Source: Owenia fusiformis (lineage: Eukaryota; Annelida; Polychaeta; Sabellida; Oweniidae). From it: a DNA stretch of 64,000 nucleotides. Position numbers and translations under genes: made by a program. The stretch spans positions 6,325,001-6,389,000 of the forward strand of contig CAIIXF020000012.1 in assembly GCA_903813345.2 (NCBI GenBank). The letters are read 5' to 3'. Shown piece by piece: positions 37,401-52,400 of the stretch. Under the pieces are notes generated by a model that saw only the letters and a program-made list of their open reading frames with translations, made no database searches and had not been told where the DNA came from. Position 1 is the stretch's first letter, and each line of letters begins with the position of its first letter.

Positions 37401-40400
37401 TAAATATTTATCTTTTACAAATTCTAATTTTGCTAATTTTTTAAACATCCATTATTTTGCACTCTATTTATTCCTGTCATTCTAAATACAGTAGCAGAAC
37501 GTATTAGACAGATATAACAAATAACACAAATATATAGGGTGGGCAATGCAAAAAACGAATTGAATTAACATTTACAAATTATAGATCGAATTTGAATCCA
37601 ACAGGTTGAAGTAAAGTGGATAACTATGGCAGTTACATTATGAGCTCATTTTACATGTGTCCCAGAACAAAAGCTGGGGATAACTTACATGGTGAACCAG
37701 AGCAAATTTTTTGTTTAGTTTGAGTTTGTGTCTCAATATGAGGAGCTGGACAATCAGATGATCGCGTCCGGGTCCCAGTCCGTCTACATGTCACAAAATG
37801 TGCGCCATGACACCCAGTGGGACAAGGGTCGCAAATCCAGTCTGACCACAACCATATAGACCATGTACAATTAACTGCAATCCATAGTGATGCGTTTTAT
37901 ATGTAATACACAGGTTTTTGACATTTTAACGTTAAAAGCTAATCCTTTCGTAATCACGATAGAATAGTACAATTGATTTCAACTGAACATTTTAAAAATT
38001 CAAAAAACCTTCAGATACGCGCTTTACTGTCATATCAGGCAAATTCTACCTCAGAGGATTTTCACGTTTTGGCATTCCAATACTGATCTTTCTGGTTATT
38101 TTGAAAAACAGGAAGAAAACTCCAAATATGAACGACTTTCTAACCCGACCTACACTAGTTTCTATTTTATTTTATGATTTTTACTAGATTTATTATTTTT
38201 TACACACGTACCAGATTGTTCAATAAGTTTACGGAAAATGCTCTCATTTCAAAGATATTTGATATTTTCACACGATGTATACAGATATTTCCTTATTAAT
38301 TCTAAAAATATCAGCTTCTCTAATTTCATTGGTAAAAAAGGGTTACAATGGCAATTTGACTTTTTGGTAGGCGGGGCACTTTTACGCCACACAATTTACC
38401 ATTACAGAAATCTATCAATATTTGCAAACGTTCTGCGGAAATATTGATCCTCATAGTTTTCATAAACATTTCCGGGATCCTGCTAGTCAATGCTGTACTA
38501 GTAGGCCAGTAAATCAACAAAGAGTATTATGCTTTATGGTAAGTTGATTAGAACTTAACCATTCAGCCAGTCTCTAATTTTTTATATCGGGATATACACC
38601 CGGCCAGACTGCTAATATTGTGTTGGAAATTTTTGATTTTTTCTGTTTTCAATATGATGATGGGTTAACTAAGAGGTGCACGCTATGGAACAATGCAACA
38701 ACTTTCGACTGGAGTCCAGATGGCCCTTCAAACAAGTTTCCCAGATGGCTCCAGAGCACTGTATCGTAAATAGGTTGAATGACAGCGACTGTGCGTTAAA
38801 CATGAGGGAGAATATTTCGAACACCTTATGGGACAATATTTGTGATTATTGTATTAAGGTATATCATGTACACGTAGAAAGCGGAGAAGAGAAAATGCAT
38901 GTGATACACTCATATTGCCTACTATTCTGTTGTTTTTCAAATAAATAATGTGACGTTAAAAGTGCCCCGTCTACCCAAAAATCAAGTTACCATAGTAACC
39001 TTTATGTTTGAACAATCAAATAAGAGATGCTGATATTTGATTAGCCTTGCCCAAGTCGGTCTGTTTTACTTATCTTGATTTCTATTATGACCGCCTTGTA
39101 CCAATGAGAAAGCCACGTGCTTAACCGACTCAATGTTTATGTCGGTAAATTTGACCAATCAACGACGGCCCTGTAGCATTAGCTCATTATCATGCACGGT
39201 CAAGACAAGTACACTTTTCACGAACAAATCCTTCGGCAAAACTTGCACAATTCATCATGAAAAAATATATTTTATAAGATAAATATCAATCTGAGTTTAG
39301 TGGATGCCGGAGCATCAATCGGATACCCGGAGGTGAGATTTCAACAAGAAACGTTGAAAAGATCTCTGAAATTGTCGAACACTAGATTCAGATCAATCAC
39401 TGAATTAGATCGACGACTACATGAACTAGGTCTTCGTGCATTGTCATCGCGAATTCAGTTTTAAATCAACATTGGATCGCATGATTTAATTAAGAAATAC
39501 AGACCGAAAAGCAGGGGTTATATCGTCGAATACACCCCGCAGGGGCTAGGCACAAGCGTTTTCTGTACCCAGAACGACCGAAGGGAGTGAGGGGTTCGAA
39601 AGCTTTTGTGCCTAGCCCCAAGGGGTGTATTCGACGATATTACCCCTGCTCTGAGGTTTATATTACGATTCGAACATGAAAACTCAACAAATTGTTTCGA
39701 ATATTCATCATGGTCCGCCATTACTACGACCCACCGTTATGACGTCACACATTACACGTATTAACTGGGTTATTGATCTCGAATATAACCCAGCTGAAGC
39801 ATTGACAGTTTATAGAAGGCGTGAAAACAGTCATGTTCGAATTTGTATTAATGACTGCTTACATTCCAATGTACATTTAATTACATGATATATTGTAACT
39901 CTGAAGAAATACTCGATCGGATCATCGAATTTCGGTCATAGTCGTAGACGGGTAGTTTGCTTTGTTTATGCCGGTGTAAAAGGGTAAGAGGTCCTCTCAA
40001 ATTATGGTCCTACTCTCCATTGATTTATATGGTGACCTCAATACAACTCTTTCCCTCATTATCTTATACGCAATCAGGGCCAGTACGGGCCGTTAAGAAA
40101 GGGACCATAATCCCTGGGGGACCATCATTTCTTTTACAACGGTAAACCTGAAAATCTTTTGATTGGTCAATCAGCCTGAAGTCACACGTCGTGTCCACGC
40201 GATCTGTCAATCAATACGGTTTCGCGATTCACCTGACAGTGTAGGAATTATGGAAATCTCGAAACCGCTGAATAACTTATCATAATATCAGCGATGATGC
40301 ATTGGTTTGTACAAGGCGGTAATAATTCAAGATCAGATAAGTAAAAAATACCGACTTGGGCAAGGCTATTATTTGATGAATCAATAACAAAATACATTTT

Positions 40401-43400
40401 AAACAGTATATGAAAATTTCATGAGAAAATATAAAAATCTTTGAAATGAGAGCATTTCCGTAAACTTATTGAACGACCTGGTAAATGCAAATATGATTTT
40501 ACTCCGAAGATAATGATTGAATAATACATGTATATATACCACATGTGCAGTTATTGTAGCCTTCTATTCTAAAGATGAACCCATCTGGACACCACTTTAT
40601 GTTTATTGTTACAACGCTTTTCCCGTTCCTCATCTCAATCATCATACAGTTGTACTCAGTCTGGTTATTTTGAAGCGGCCGGTGCCATACGGGAATATTG
40701 TTTTCTTCAAGGCAGCACCATGGTGGATTGGAAGTATACAGCGGATGTGGCGGTGATGGACAGCCTAAAACAATTTGTTTCAGATACACTGAGCTATTCT
40801 ATCTATCTAAGTGAGTATTGTACACAAAAACAAGATTGAAAAGAGTCAGAGTAGAATTTAAAGTATATTCTAACTAAAAAGTTATGTTGTGTTGTACTTA
40901 AAAACTTATTTATAAGTGTTGACATGCATAATGAGTTATGACGTCACAATAGGTATGCAAATGAGCTAATTTGCATATTGAGCACTCTGCTCGAATCTCT
41001 GATGGATAAGCTTTACAATGATGCAAACCAAATTAAAATCGGAAAGAAACTGACATAGTTACAGACAAAAACGTAAAAATCTTTATTATAGCCTAGTTAG
41101 TAACAAGCACCTGTTACAAAAGCGTCTCCTAAAAAACGTACAACTCTGAAGCCTTATTTAGTCCTGGGTCCATACACCTGAGTATATTAGCTTTCCAACG
41201 GTATATAATTTATCCATAAGGTATTTTGGAAATTAAACTTCCAGTTTTTGGCCTTCATGCTGCATGTCTATTACCCATTTAGCATAAAGAATAGCAATAA
41301 ACTTATAGAACAACACGTAGCTCAATTAATTAGGTTGGTCCAAAATAACAAACCGCAAAAAATGCTCCGATCAAGCTCTTTTTCTAGAAGTGCATTAGGG
41401 TTGACTTAAAACGATTACACACCAAATGTAGTGACTAAACTTGGAATCGGCCTCGTATGGCTTTTTTATACTTCGTTGCCATTCGGGGCCCATGTATTGG
41501 TGGCGTTGTATAGCTTTTAGGACTCTTATATCACTGTGGCTAGTCGATCTATGTGGATGCAGTCATTTATATGTAATGTATCGTGGGTGCTCGCGTACCT
41601 TATAGGGAATGGGATCATTGCAAAAATATGACAGCAAATCGAGGTAAGTGATCTCAGAGTTTCCACTTAACATTGTGACTTGAAATCTTGCATACATATT
41701 TAATATACATAGTATGACAATGTGTCAAAGTTTCAGCTACCATATTCCTGTTATAGGGAAGATATTTGAAAAACATTTCGTAAACGTCAACATATATGTA
41801 TAAAATGGATGCACCTATGTATCATTTGGATTCAGAACGGTAACAAATGGATGCTTTAATAAATTATACTTTTATCATGATGATTTATTTACTGATGGAC
41901 AACTGGCCAGATTTTCTTTGTATACATTGTTCGGATAAACATTCCTTATTCATTAAAGTTATTTGCCACCCCATTACAAGTAGTCTAAAGACACCCTCAT
42001 GAAAAATTGAAAATACTATATATAAACTGGAAAATGCCATTACAGATGAAATAAAGGACCCACGCTCCTGCTCACACAGTGTAGAACCTTCAGAGGAATG
42101 TATAACCTGATTTTCAAACAAAAGTATTGGTAAATATGAGATCAATGAAAGATGAGTCCTTTGTTGTTGGTTCAGATATGATTTGTTGTTGTCAAAGGAA
42201 AAACTATGAATTTGACCTAGATTTTGACCTAGGCCTTTTGTGTCCAAATTTTGAAGGAAAGTAGATTTTGAGGACGGCTTCTATTGTAGATTCTTATTAA
42301 GTTAGCTGCATCCAAGCTGTATCTAGTGTTGTGTTGTTACAATTGATAATTTTCTCAAGCCCCATTGACTTAACATGGGATACCAAAATAGCGATTTTTG
42401 AGATTTCAAAATGCCATAACTTCCGAACCGGAAGTCGGATCAAATCTGGTTTGCAGATTCGGATTCTTTGGACAATTCTACACATATTTCATAAATCTCA
42501 TACATTGAATTCCAACAAGTTTTTATTGTGACCTACTTTTCGGATGCCATATCTCAAAAACGGTAAGAGTGATCAAAAACAACTTGACTGTAGGGATTAG
42601 CTTTTTTCCAAGGAACATGATTAAAAACGGAGCAAAAATATTGAAGGACGACTAAGAAAATTTAAAAAAATGACAAAGTACTGGATTTGACCTAGTTCTT
42701 GACCTTTGACCTAGATTAAACCTGATTAGACCTAGATCTAGACTTGGACCTGAACTGGATCTTGACTTGGACCTGGACCTGGAAATGGACTGGACTGTTT
42801 TTTCAATCTTTACTTCACTTCTCTTGACTTTCTATAAGGCTATCATCAGATCGATTTATCACGAAATTTAAAAATCAGCAATTTCTCGGAAACCGGGTGA
42901 ACTTGGGAAATGGCGATGATAGGTCAAATAGACATTATGGATATGCATAAAATGAATGTGGAAATGACTCAATCCGAATAACAGTTTTAATTTGTGCAGC
43001 AAATGTTGACAGACAGATGGACCAATGGACGGACGGACGGACCAACGGAAGGACGCCTGGTCGATCCCATAGGCTTACTGTGTGAGCCAAAAACTATGGT
43101 TTTATCGCTAATACTGTTAATTTGAAAAAACGGGTCCATAACATGTAATGATGACAATGAAAATGTTGAAATTAGGTACGCCAATGAAGTGAATTCAGAG
43201 CAAAAGACCCATCGACCCACTGGAACCCACCCACAAATCAAGTTTCATAGCCTTGCCCAAGTCGGTCTCTTTTACTTAACTTGATTTCTATTATGACCGC
43301 CTTGTACCCAAGAGAAAGCCACGTGCTTTACCGACCCAATGTTTTTGTCGGTAAAATTTGACAAATCAACGACGAGCCTACATTGCCAGACTAGGTCTTC

Positions 43401-46400
43401 GTGCATTTCCATCGAGAATTCAGTTTTGATTTTGAATCGACATTAAATTGCATGATTTCATTTAGACGAGTATTAATGAATGCTTACATTCCAATGTACA
43501 TTTAATAACATAATATATTGTAACTCTCAAGAAACACTCGATCAGATCATTGAATTTTCTTTTTATGCAGGTCAACCTGATAACGTTTTGATTGGTCAAT
43601 CAGCCTGAAGTCACACGGAACTGCTGAATAACTTCAGCATAATATCAGCGATGATGCATTGGATTGTTTAAGGTTGTAATAAATAATTCAAGATCAGATA
43701 AGTAAATAAATACCGACTTGGCAAGGCTACAAGTTTCAGAGCCATTAACATTCCTTGAAAGTGACAATGAGCAGCCAACAGATGGACCATCCGTAAATCT
43801 TGATGGTTTTGTCAGCTCAGCTGAACGAGCCTCCAGATTCCATAAAACAAATGACCATAATTCAAGAATAATATTATCTATTTACAATTTTTTGAAATCG
43901 TGGTAAGTGGAATCTTTCCAATTACCAATATAGCATTATTATTGTTTTTTGACACTGTGGATTAAAATATTAAAAATACACACATTCAAAATGATTCAAT
44001 TGAAACCTAGCCAGTCTTTTCAATGAATCCAATCAGAACGTCTACTAATCCACATGATACATCATAATTAAATTGCTTTTTAAAAGCGGATATTTCATAC
44101 CATAACCCCAAAAATATTATAGAACGCATTGTATTTGTATTTTACTTCACACAGACATATTTGTGTATGTGAAATAATTATATTACTTGAATTTTTTATT
44201 CCCCATTACAAGGTAAACCTATAGCAAATTATACAGCCTTCTCACAGCTGTGAGCGAGATGATAAAACTGGTCGAGTGCAGTGAACTCGTTTGAGTTATC
44301 TATTCTCCGTAAAAATATCAGAGAATGTGTGTTTATAGCGTAGCTTTGGTTTTGTAAATCAATGAAGTATGATATACACGGATGAGTAAATATAGATTAT
44401 TTAAACAGAAGTGCAAAATTCTTCCATTGAAAAGTACAGAGGCGGGTACTCACGAAACATTACATGTGCCTGACTGCATCCACATAGATCGACTAGCCAC
44501 AGTGAATATAGCTCTTGAGTGATACAGGTGACCTCTGAATAAGATTAAGGGGCAGCGTAAGGTTATACAAGGATATGAGGGTCCAAAAATGTACAATGTC
44601 CGAAGCTATACTTGGGCCCGAAGTAGCCCCTCGAAAGCTTTACAGGGGTCTCCAGAAACCCACAAATTACAATAAGGCACCCGTAATATCTATGTCCTCG
44701 TTAACTGTAAAAGTAATAAATATATGGTCCCTTTGTGTCCCCAAAGAGCTAAACAAGGTCCTATAATCCTGCGACCTCAAAAGCTACACATTGGAATTCT
44801 ATGGCCTTGAATAGTTATATCCAAAGGTCGGGCCATATATCACTGAGACCTCGGGCATATATGCCACGATAGTGACATAACCTCTAAATATTGGGTGTCC
44901 CCAAAAACGTCACAGTTTTTGACTTGCACTATCTCAGTTATCCAAAAGCCATATTCTTTGAAACTTCTTAGGGACCACCTTTAGGCTGTTTGCAGCAAGC
45001 ACTGGAAATATCAAAGCGATCTGATATAAATCCTGTTAGCATTGCTCAATACACAAAAAACCTGTCCTTTAATCCCTGCTCTTTGAACTTGTCATTGTGT
45101 CCATGGTACGCTTTTCCCTCAACAAGTTCCCAGCCCTTTCCTTGAAACAATTCCCAATGGTAGCTCTATCTCCATCACTGAAAACCATGATTGCTCTTTT
45201 CCATATGACACTTTGGAATGAATCTGTCTTGGACGCAAGTGTCAATACAAGTATCTTACCAGATTGACACCTAGATGATTAAAATAGGTTGACACTGATT
45301 GTCAACTTCTGCAAGGTCAATACTGACAACATTTTAATCACCTTGGCAACCATACAGCAGTTACTATCTAACCTGCATAAGCATTCCGCCTGTTATTCCT
45401 GGGTGCATAATGCACTTCACAGATGATGCACTGATATTGCATTTTTAACATGCTTTTTTGTTCTGGGCAGTACATCAAAACTATATGATGGATTGTTTTG
45501 ATTCTTTTACAGTCAATACAAAATATCCTGATCTCAATAATAACAAAATGTTATTGATTTCAGTGCAAAGGAAGCTGAGATATTGCTAGTCAAAAAGTGT
45601 GACATTTCTTTGGGACACCTGATGTACTAGGGCCCATGGTAGTTGTACTGTACTGTACTGTACTGTACTATAGCTATACTATACTATACTATACTATACT
45701 ATACTATACTATACTATAGCTATACTATAGCTATACTATACTATACTATACTATAGCTATACTATACTATACTATACTATACTATGCTATACTATAGCTA
45801 TACTATACTATACTATACTATACTATACTATACTATAGCTATACTATACTATACTATACTATAGCTATACTATACTATACTATACTATAGCTATACTATA
45901 GCTATACAACTACTATTGAGTATCAACGAAAAGCTTATTAAATCTAGAAGAAGAGCTTGTTTAATAATTTGGATTTACACACAGTTTGATAAATAATTAA
46001 GTTCAGTACTAAGTATGCGCCATTCGAGACAATTGATTATCATATTGTCAGTAGAATATAGTCTAAACTTATGTATTCATTAATTGCACATGTATTATGT
46101 AACATTTGATTTTAAAGAGACAACTGAATCATTTAAAGAGGACGGAGACGCTCAATGGTTAAATCATATCCCAAATGGTCAATGTCAGTCAATCTAATGA
46201 TTACCAACTGACATAATGGTACATATAACTGCGAAATACTGTTTTCTTACCACAAGGAGGTTGGTCACAGTTTTTGGACTCTGTTTCTTTAGAGTTTCCA
46301 GGACACGGAGGTAAACCTGTGTACGTTCTTGTTCTATTCCTATATTTCTTTCCTGGTCCACATGTTGTAGAACAACGACTCCAATCACCCCATTGTCTCC

Positions 46401-49400
46401 ATGGACCCCAACGGCAACCTACAATAGAATGGTATCCATGTACATTTATTGCTGGTCCAAACAGAATATTGCAGTTTGAGTTTGTAATTTACTTTTTAGT
46501 ACTCCTTGTAAAAGGTTAATGGACTTGCTGTGTAAATGGAATACTTTTATAGTTGTCATTCATGAAGAATTACAGCTTTCTTCTAGCATGTTATAGCAAC
46601 GTTTATTCGAATTTCAAAAATTTGACAAAATGTAAAATCAGAATTCAAACATGGAGTGAATATATCTGTATTATCTCTAAATCTATTCATAATAGATATA
46701 TATAATGATATATCCACTTCAGGAATTTATTACTCAAGTTTAGAAAGATATGATGCAATTATGATCGCGATATTAACGACATTTTTCCTTATCCCCGTTT
46801 GGCCGTATCCCCGTTTGCTCACATACAAGTAATAATATACATTTGTACATATAGTTTATAAGGGCCTTTTACAGGGAAAGTGTAATCATAAGTATCTCAC
46901 CTGCCCTTGAAGGACAAATATATTGGGTTTGCAAAATCACTTCACTAATTAAAATTGAAATCACAAAGTGAATACAACTAGATTGAGCTTCTTTAAAATT
47001 AAATATTTTCTTTCTTGAGATGTTTGGGAAACAATTTGATAATATAATTCTATTCTTACAAGGTGGGTTGTCACAGGGTCTGTAGCAAGTCTCATTTGAG
47101 GTACCAACACATACTGGTGGACCTCCTAATACGATTTGTTTCGTTCGTGTTCGAATTCCATATCTCTTGCCTGGCCCGCATGTTGAAGAACATCTTCCCG
47201 AGGGTTTACATTGTCCCCAATTACTCCATCTACATCCTGCATGTTAATTAATTCATGCCAATGTATATCTATTGAGATTGCAAGTCTTAATAACCACAAT
47301 TATTCTCATATGATCATGAAATAATTTGCGATGTGAAAATATCATTTTGGATGGTTTTAGTTCTATCATTCAGTTGTGTTAGAGATAGATAGATTGCATG
47401 ACACGTGCGTGTTTATACGGGTGATGTCTTAAAGAGATGTTAATGAGATTTCTCCGTGGCATTATTTCCTTGTTCCTTTTTGTTTTGAATTTTTTACACT
47501 ATAACATTTACTAACTACTCAATATTCAACTTTTCACCACGTAGAATTTTAAAATATTAAGTTTGAAAATTCCATTTTTATAATGGAGCTCAATGGAAAA
47601 AATGACATAATTTGAATTATTTTTTAACGTAGCAGCGCGATTTTCTTGAAATTGACAGATATAATTAATATTGGTAAGACAAATTGTTTGAAGAAAAATG
47701 AAGAGAATTCACCGTCCTGGTTACGCAAAATATAGAAAAACGTGAAATAATCAAAAACCTGTAAAATAGATTGAAGGGGATGATATTCATTTTTAATGTG
47801 CCTTTCACTACTACAGGGTAACCATAGTTTTGGTAATGGTTTACTAATTAAGAGCATATCTTCCAGCATGTGTATCAAGCACAAGTAATAAGTGAGTTAT
47901 TATCATTAATTGGAATGGTATTATTGTATTCCTTAGCAATGGTGACAAAAAGGTAAAATCAATCATATCACAATAAGCTTACTAGTTCTTACCATCAAAT
48001 CGATCTATTATATTGCATATAAAACAAAATAGCAGTAGATCTTCAAATTCAAGAATTGAGCTAAATTGTAAGATAATAAATAAGTTGCTAATTCCTTATA
48101 ACTGTATAATCACTTTCTCCAAATCATATCAAATTATAATATTTCAGTATGCTTATTTTAGTTGCTGTAGTTTAGATCACTTGATGAGTATATTCACTAA
48201 CATGCTGTCACTTGAGACAAAACCTGACACCAAATAACCACTTGAAATAAACAATATGAATTCTTCATATGTTCTTCTTTTGCAATACATTCATTCTTGA
48301 GAATTAGCATTCAAAGCTTTTAAATGCAATCATGAATTTAGTGATCTGACCCTTAAAATACTTTTCAGGGGAAATAGTTTGTCCACTGTAGCCCTTAGGT
48401 GTAGCATCTTTTTCTAGCCATATTTTCCAAGGCCTTCTGGAAAACCTATTTCAGTGTGCAAGTTTAGCATTGTTTTCCCATTGATCATTTGAGATCTTAC
48501 GTTAATAACATATGGAAATAAGAATGATAGTCTTATTGTAAAAAATCAAAAATAAAACAAGGTTTGGTCAGGAAGGGAACAGGTGAAATCCTGGGATATA
48601 TGAATTAATTAATTAGTTAGAAACATATTCATGTTTCTACAATTTAGGGTAGCCCTGTGTATTATTCTACTGCACATGGTTATACCCGTGCAAAATATTA
48701 CAAAATGTTATTTACTTATTATCATAATTCAATGTGACAATATCAGTCTTATCTTCAAATATGTCCATAAAAGTTTGCCTGTAAGGTTGGGCAAGCCGTC
48801 TATTACGTTGATAGTATAAGATGTTGATTTTGCAAAGCTCTTATGAGCTAATTCTACAATATGTATAGTAACATATATGTAAGGGTGCCAGTATGTAGTC
48901 CAGTATGGAGTAAACAAAGGAGTAATTTGGTCAACTCAATACATCTGATAAACACTACATGAAGTCACACTTTTCTATGCAATGATTATATACAGGCACT
49001 TATTCATTGTTACCGCGAATTTTAAAAGCTTCCAAATTGTGTGGAATAGAGCATGCGATGTTTTTCAGTTTCAAGCAGGTTTTAGTACATTCTGACCAAT
49101 TGTATTTTCAGACGTATTCATTTCATGATTATGTAATACTGACCTACTTATCTGTTAAACATATCTTTAAGACAGTGTCTAAGTCACCACTCCCAAAATA
49201 TACAAATACATATCTATTAAAATTGACAGTCTTAATGACCACATCTCTTCTTACATGACCAAGGGATACTATTCAATGTGAAAATATCATCTTATTCTCA
49301 CCGCAAGGTGGATTGTCACAGGGTCGGTAGCAAGTCTCGCTTGAGGCACCATTACAGTCAGGTGGACCTCCTAATACCATTTGTTTCGTTCGTGTTCGAG

Positions 49401-52400
49401 TTCCATATCTTTTTCCTGGCCCACATGTTGAAGAACATTTTCCCGAGGCTTGACACGATCCCCAATCACTCCATCTACATCCTGCATGTTAATTTATCCA
49501 TGCCAATGTATATCTATTATGATTGCAAGTCTTAATGCCCACAACTCTTCACATAAAAGCGGGGGATACTATTTGATGTGAAAATTATTTCATACTCACC
49601 GCAAGGTGGACTGTCACAGGATCTGTAGCAAGTCTCATTTGAGGGACCAATGCATTCAGGTGGACCTCCTAATACAATTTGTTTTGTTCGAGTTCGAATT
49701 CCATATATCTGTCCTCGTCCACATGTTGAATAACATTTTCCCGAGGTATTACATGATCCCCAATCACTCCATCTACATCCTGCATGTTAATTAATCCATG
49801 CCAATGTATATCTATTATGATTGCAAGTCTTAATGCCCACAACTCTTCACATAAAAGCGGGGGTACTATTCGATATGAAAATTATTTCAAACTCACCGCA
49901 AGGTGGACTGTCGCAGGATCTGTAGCAAGTCTCATTTGAGGGACCAATGCATTCAGGTGGACCTCCTAATACAATTTGTTTCGTTCGAGTTCGAGTTCCA
50001 GATCGCTTTCCTGACCCACATGTTGAAGAACATCTTCCAAAGTCTTTACATTGTCCCCAACCACTCCATCTACAGCCTGCATTATAATTAAATCTATGTA
50101 TGGTCTTTGGGAGTGGTGACTTAGACAGTGTCTTGAGACAGCATAATTTTAGTTCTATCATTCAATTGTTGTTATCATTAGAGATAGATAGATTGCATGA
50201 CATGCGCAAGTTTATACGGGTGATGTCTCAAGACAGTGTCTAAGTCACCACTCCCAAAATATACAAATACATTTCTATTAAAATTGACAGTCTTAATAAC
50301 CACATCCTTCTTATATGACCAAGGGATACTATTCGATGTGTAAATATCATTTTATTCTCACCGCAAGGTGGATTGTCACAGGTTGCGTAGCAAGTCTCAC
50401 TTGAGGCACCAATGCATTTTGAACATCCCGGTACATTTTGTTTTGTTCGTGTTCGGATTCCATATCGTTGTCCTGGTCCACATGTTGAAGAACATCTTCC
50501 CGTTGCTTTACATTGTCCCCAATTACTCCATCTACAGCCTACATGTATATATTATAAGGTATAAGTTGTTAACAGAATTAATTATGCAGAGATCGTTGGC
50601 TTATATTCCAAAAATATTGCCTCCATCACGAAACACTGTCAATTTGATTATCAGCCCGTTTGTTTTAGATGGACACAATCGAAAACACGAATAAACAAGG
50701 TGGGCAAAATTAAATAAAAATAATAGAGTTAAATCGATTATAACTGCGGATTTCCTTATTCAATATCATTACTGCTTATAAATATTCAGCAAAGTAGCAT
50801 GTCTTCTTAAGTTGAGTATTTAAATTGAAATTACAATTTTTATCTCACCGTAAGATGGATTGTCACAGGGTGTGTAGCAAGTCTCGCTCGAGGCACCAAT
50901 GCATACAGGTGGACCTCCTAATACAATTTGTTTCGTTCGTGTTCGAGTTCCATATCTCTTTCCTGACCCACATGTTGAAGAACATCTTCCCGAGGCTTGA
51001 CATTGTCCCCAATCACTCCATCTACATCCTACATTATAATGAGTCCATTTACAGTTTTGAAATTTCATAAGATATATCTTTTAACAATGGTTGATTTCTT
51101 TTAAATATTGCCTCCAACAGTTTACACTGTACGTGCTAGTCCTATGAACCTCAGTATGTACATGTTTTAGACGGACGTACATTAATCTATGGCACCTTAT
51201 ACAGAGTTGGCCAAATACAAGACGCAAATAAAAAATGATTATAGAATTGTAGTTTCATAATTAAATGGCATCACTGATTGTACAAGATTGTACACATTTT
51301 TTTGTTTATTTCAGACCGGATATTAATTCGATGCGAACACATAATCTTATTCTCGTCGCAATATAGTTTATTTTAAATGGCATTTTATCCTCACCACAAG
51401 GGGGTTGATCACAGTTTTTGAACTCAGTTTCTTTAGAGTTTCCAGGACACGGAGGTAAACCTGTGTACGTTCTTGTTCTACTTCTATATTTCTTCCCAGG
51501 TCCACATGTTGTAGAACAACGACTCCAATCACTCCATCGTCTCCAGGTACCCCAACGGCAACCTAGAATGAAATATATGGATATTTGTTTTATTTTGATT
51601 CATCGATTATACAATAAATGCAGTTAGCTTCTTTCTGTTGTTGATACAAGAAATCGGCATTATGTATGAGTTTCAAAGGCACAAATCATAAAGATAATAC
51701 AATATGTGTGATCAAATATAGTATCATTTGACCATACGATATCTCTTAGTAATAGCGAATTTCTGCTCTTGGCATCCATTTTGGATTTTCTAAGGAGAGA
51801 ATCAGAAAAACAATACCATAATTGTAATATACTGTACCATTGCTCCAATTTGAGTATAATATAGCCATACTTTAAAGAGATCAAAAAGCTTAAGATGTAA
51901 AATCTCAAATAAGCAGTCGATATGGTACTACGAAAATGGGACTTAGAATCTGCGCATGTAACATTTTTTGTCAAAACTCGACTTTTGATACGATTGTCTT
52001 TCGAACTACAGACTTACCCCATTCGAAAGATCCTAAAAGACCTTATCTATACTGAAAATCTTAGATCCCAGCATCACACCGGAATAGCCTGACTACGGTA
52101 AAGTCAGATACCGTTGTCACAAATGGCGGACATAACCGTCGCTTCAACTGTTTAATCACTTGGTCCTCATTTCATGGGATTTTATCGTCGTTAATTCTGT
52201 GCATGCATTTAGCTCTTGTGATAATGTATCATATGAAATCCCATTTTAGATCAAATTGGGTCGTGAATCGCCACAATATAGCCTCTTCGATATCGTCAAT
52301 GACAACGGAATCTGAATTTGAGTAATTTAGAAAGACAACGGCATATTGTAATTAGTAATTACAGTGTCCGTTGTCCCGTATCTTATTTTGATCGGTTAAA

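Larger units (their letters stand above)
38211..40481. mobile_element. Tc1/mariner-like element hosting a nested element
   Basis: Inverted ends of about 55 bp ('gttcaataagtttacggaaa' and 'atgctctcatttcaaagat' at the left, with complements at the right). Each is bordered by TA (38209-38210, 40482-40483). The interior holds the Mutator-like copy at 39042-40368. A frame at 38676-38948 may be transposase debris; its ending (NTLWDNICDYC) is only suggestive. Confidence 0.75.

Noticed and set aside
8430-51070. Recurrent plus-strand frames of about 60-80 aa opening like MDCHRVCSKSHLRH or MDSVSLEFPGHGG
   Set aside because: They are the exact complement of TSR exons; their similarity to each other comes from the minus-strand coding sequence, and they lack splice or start context.
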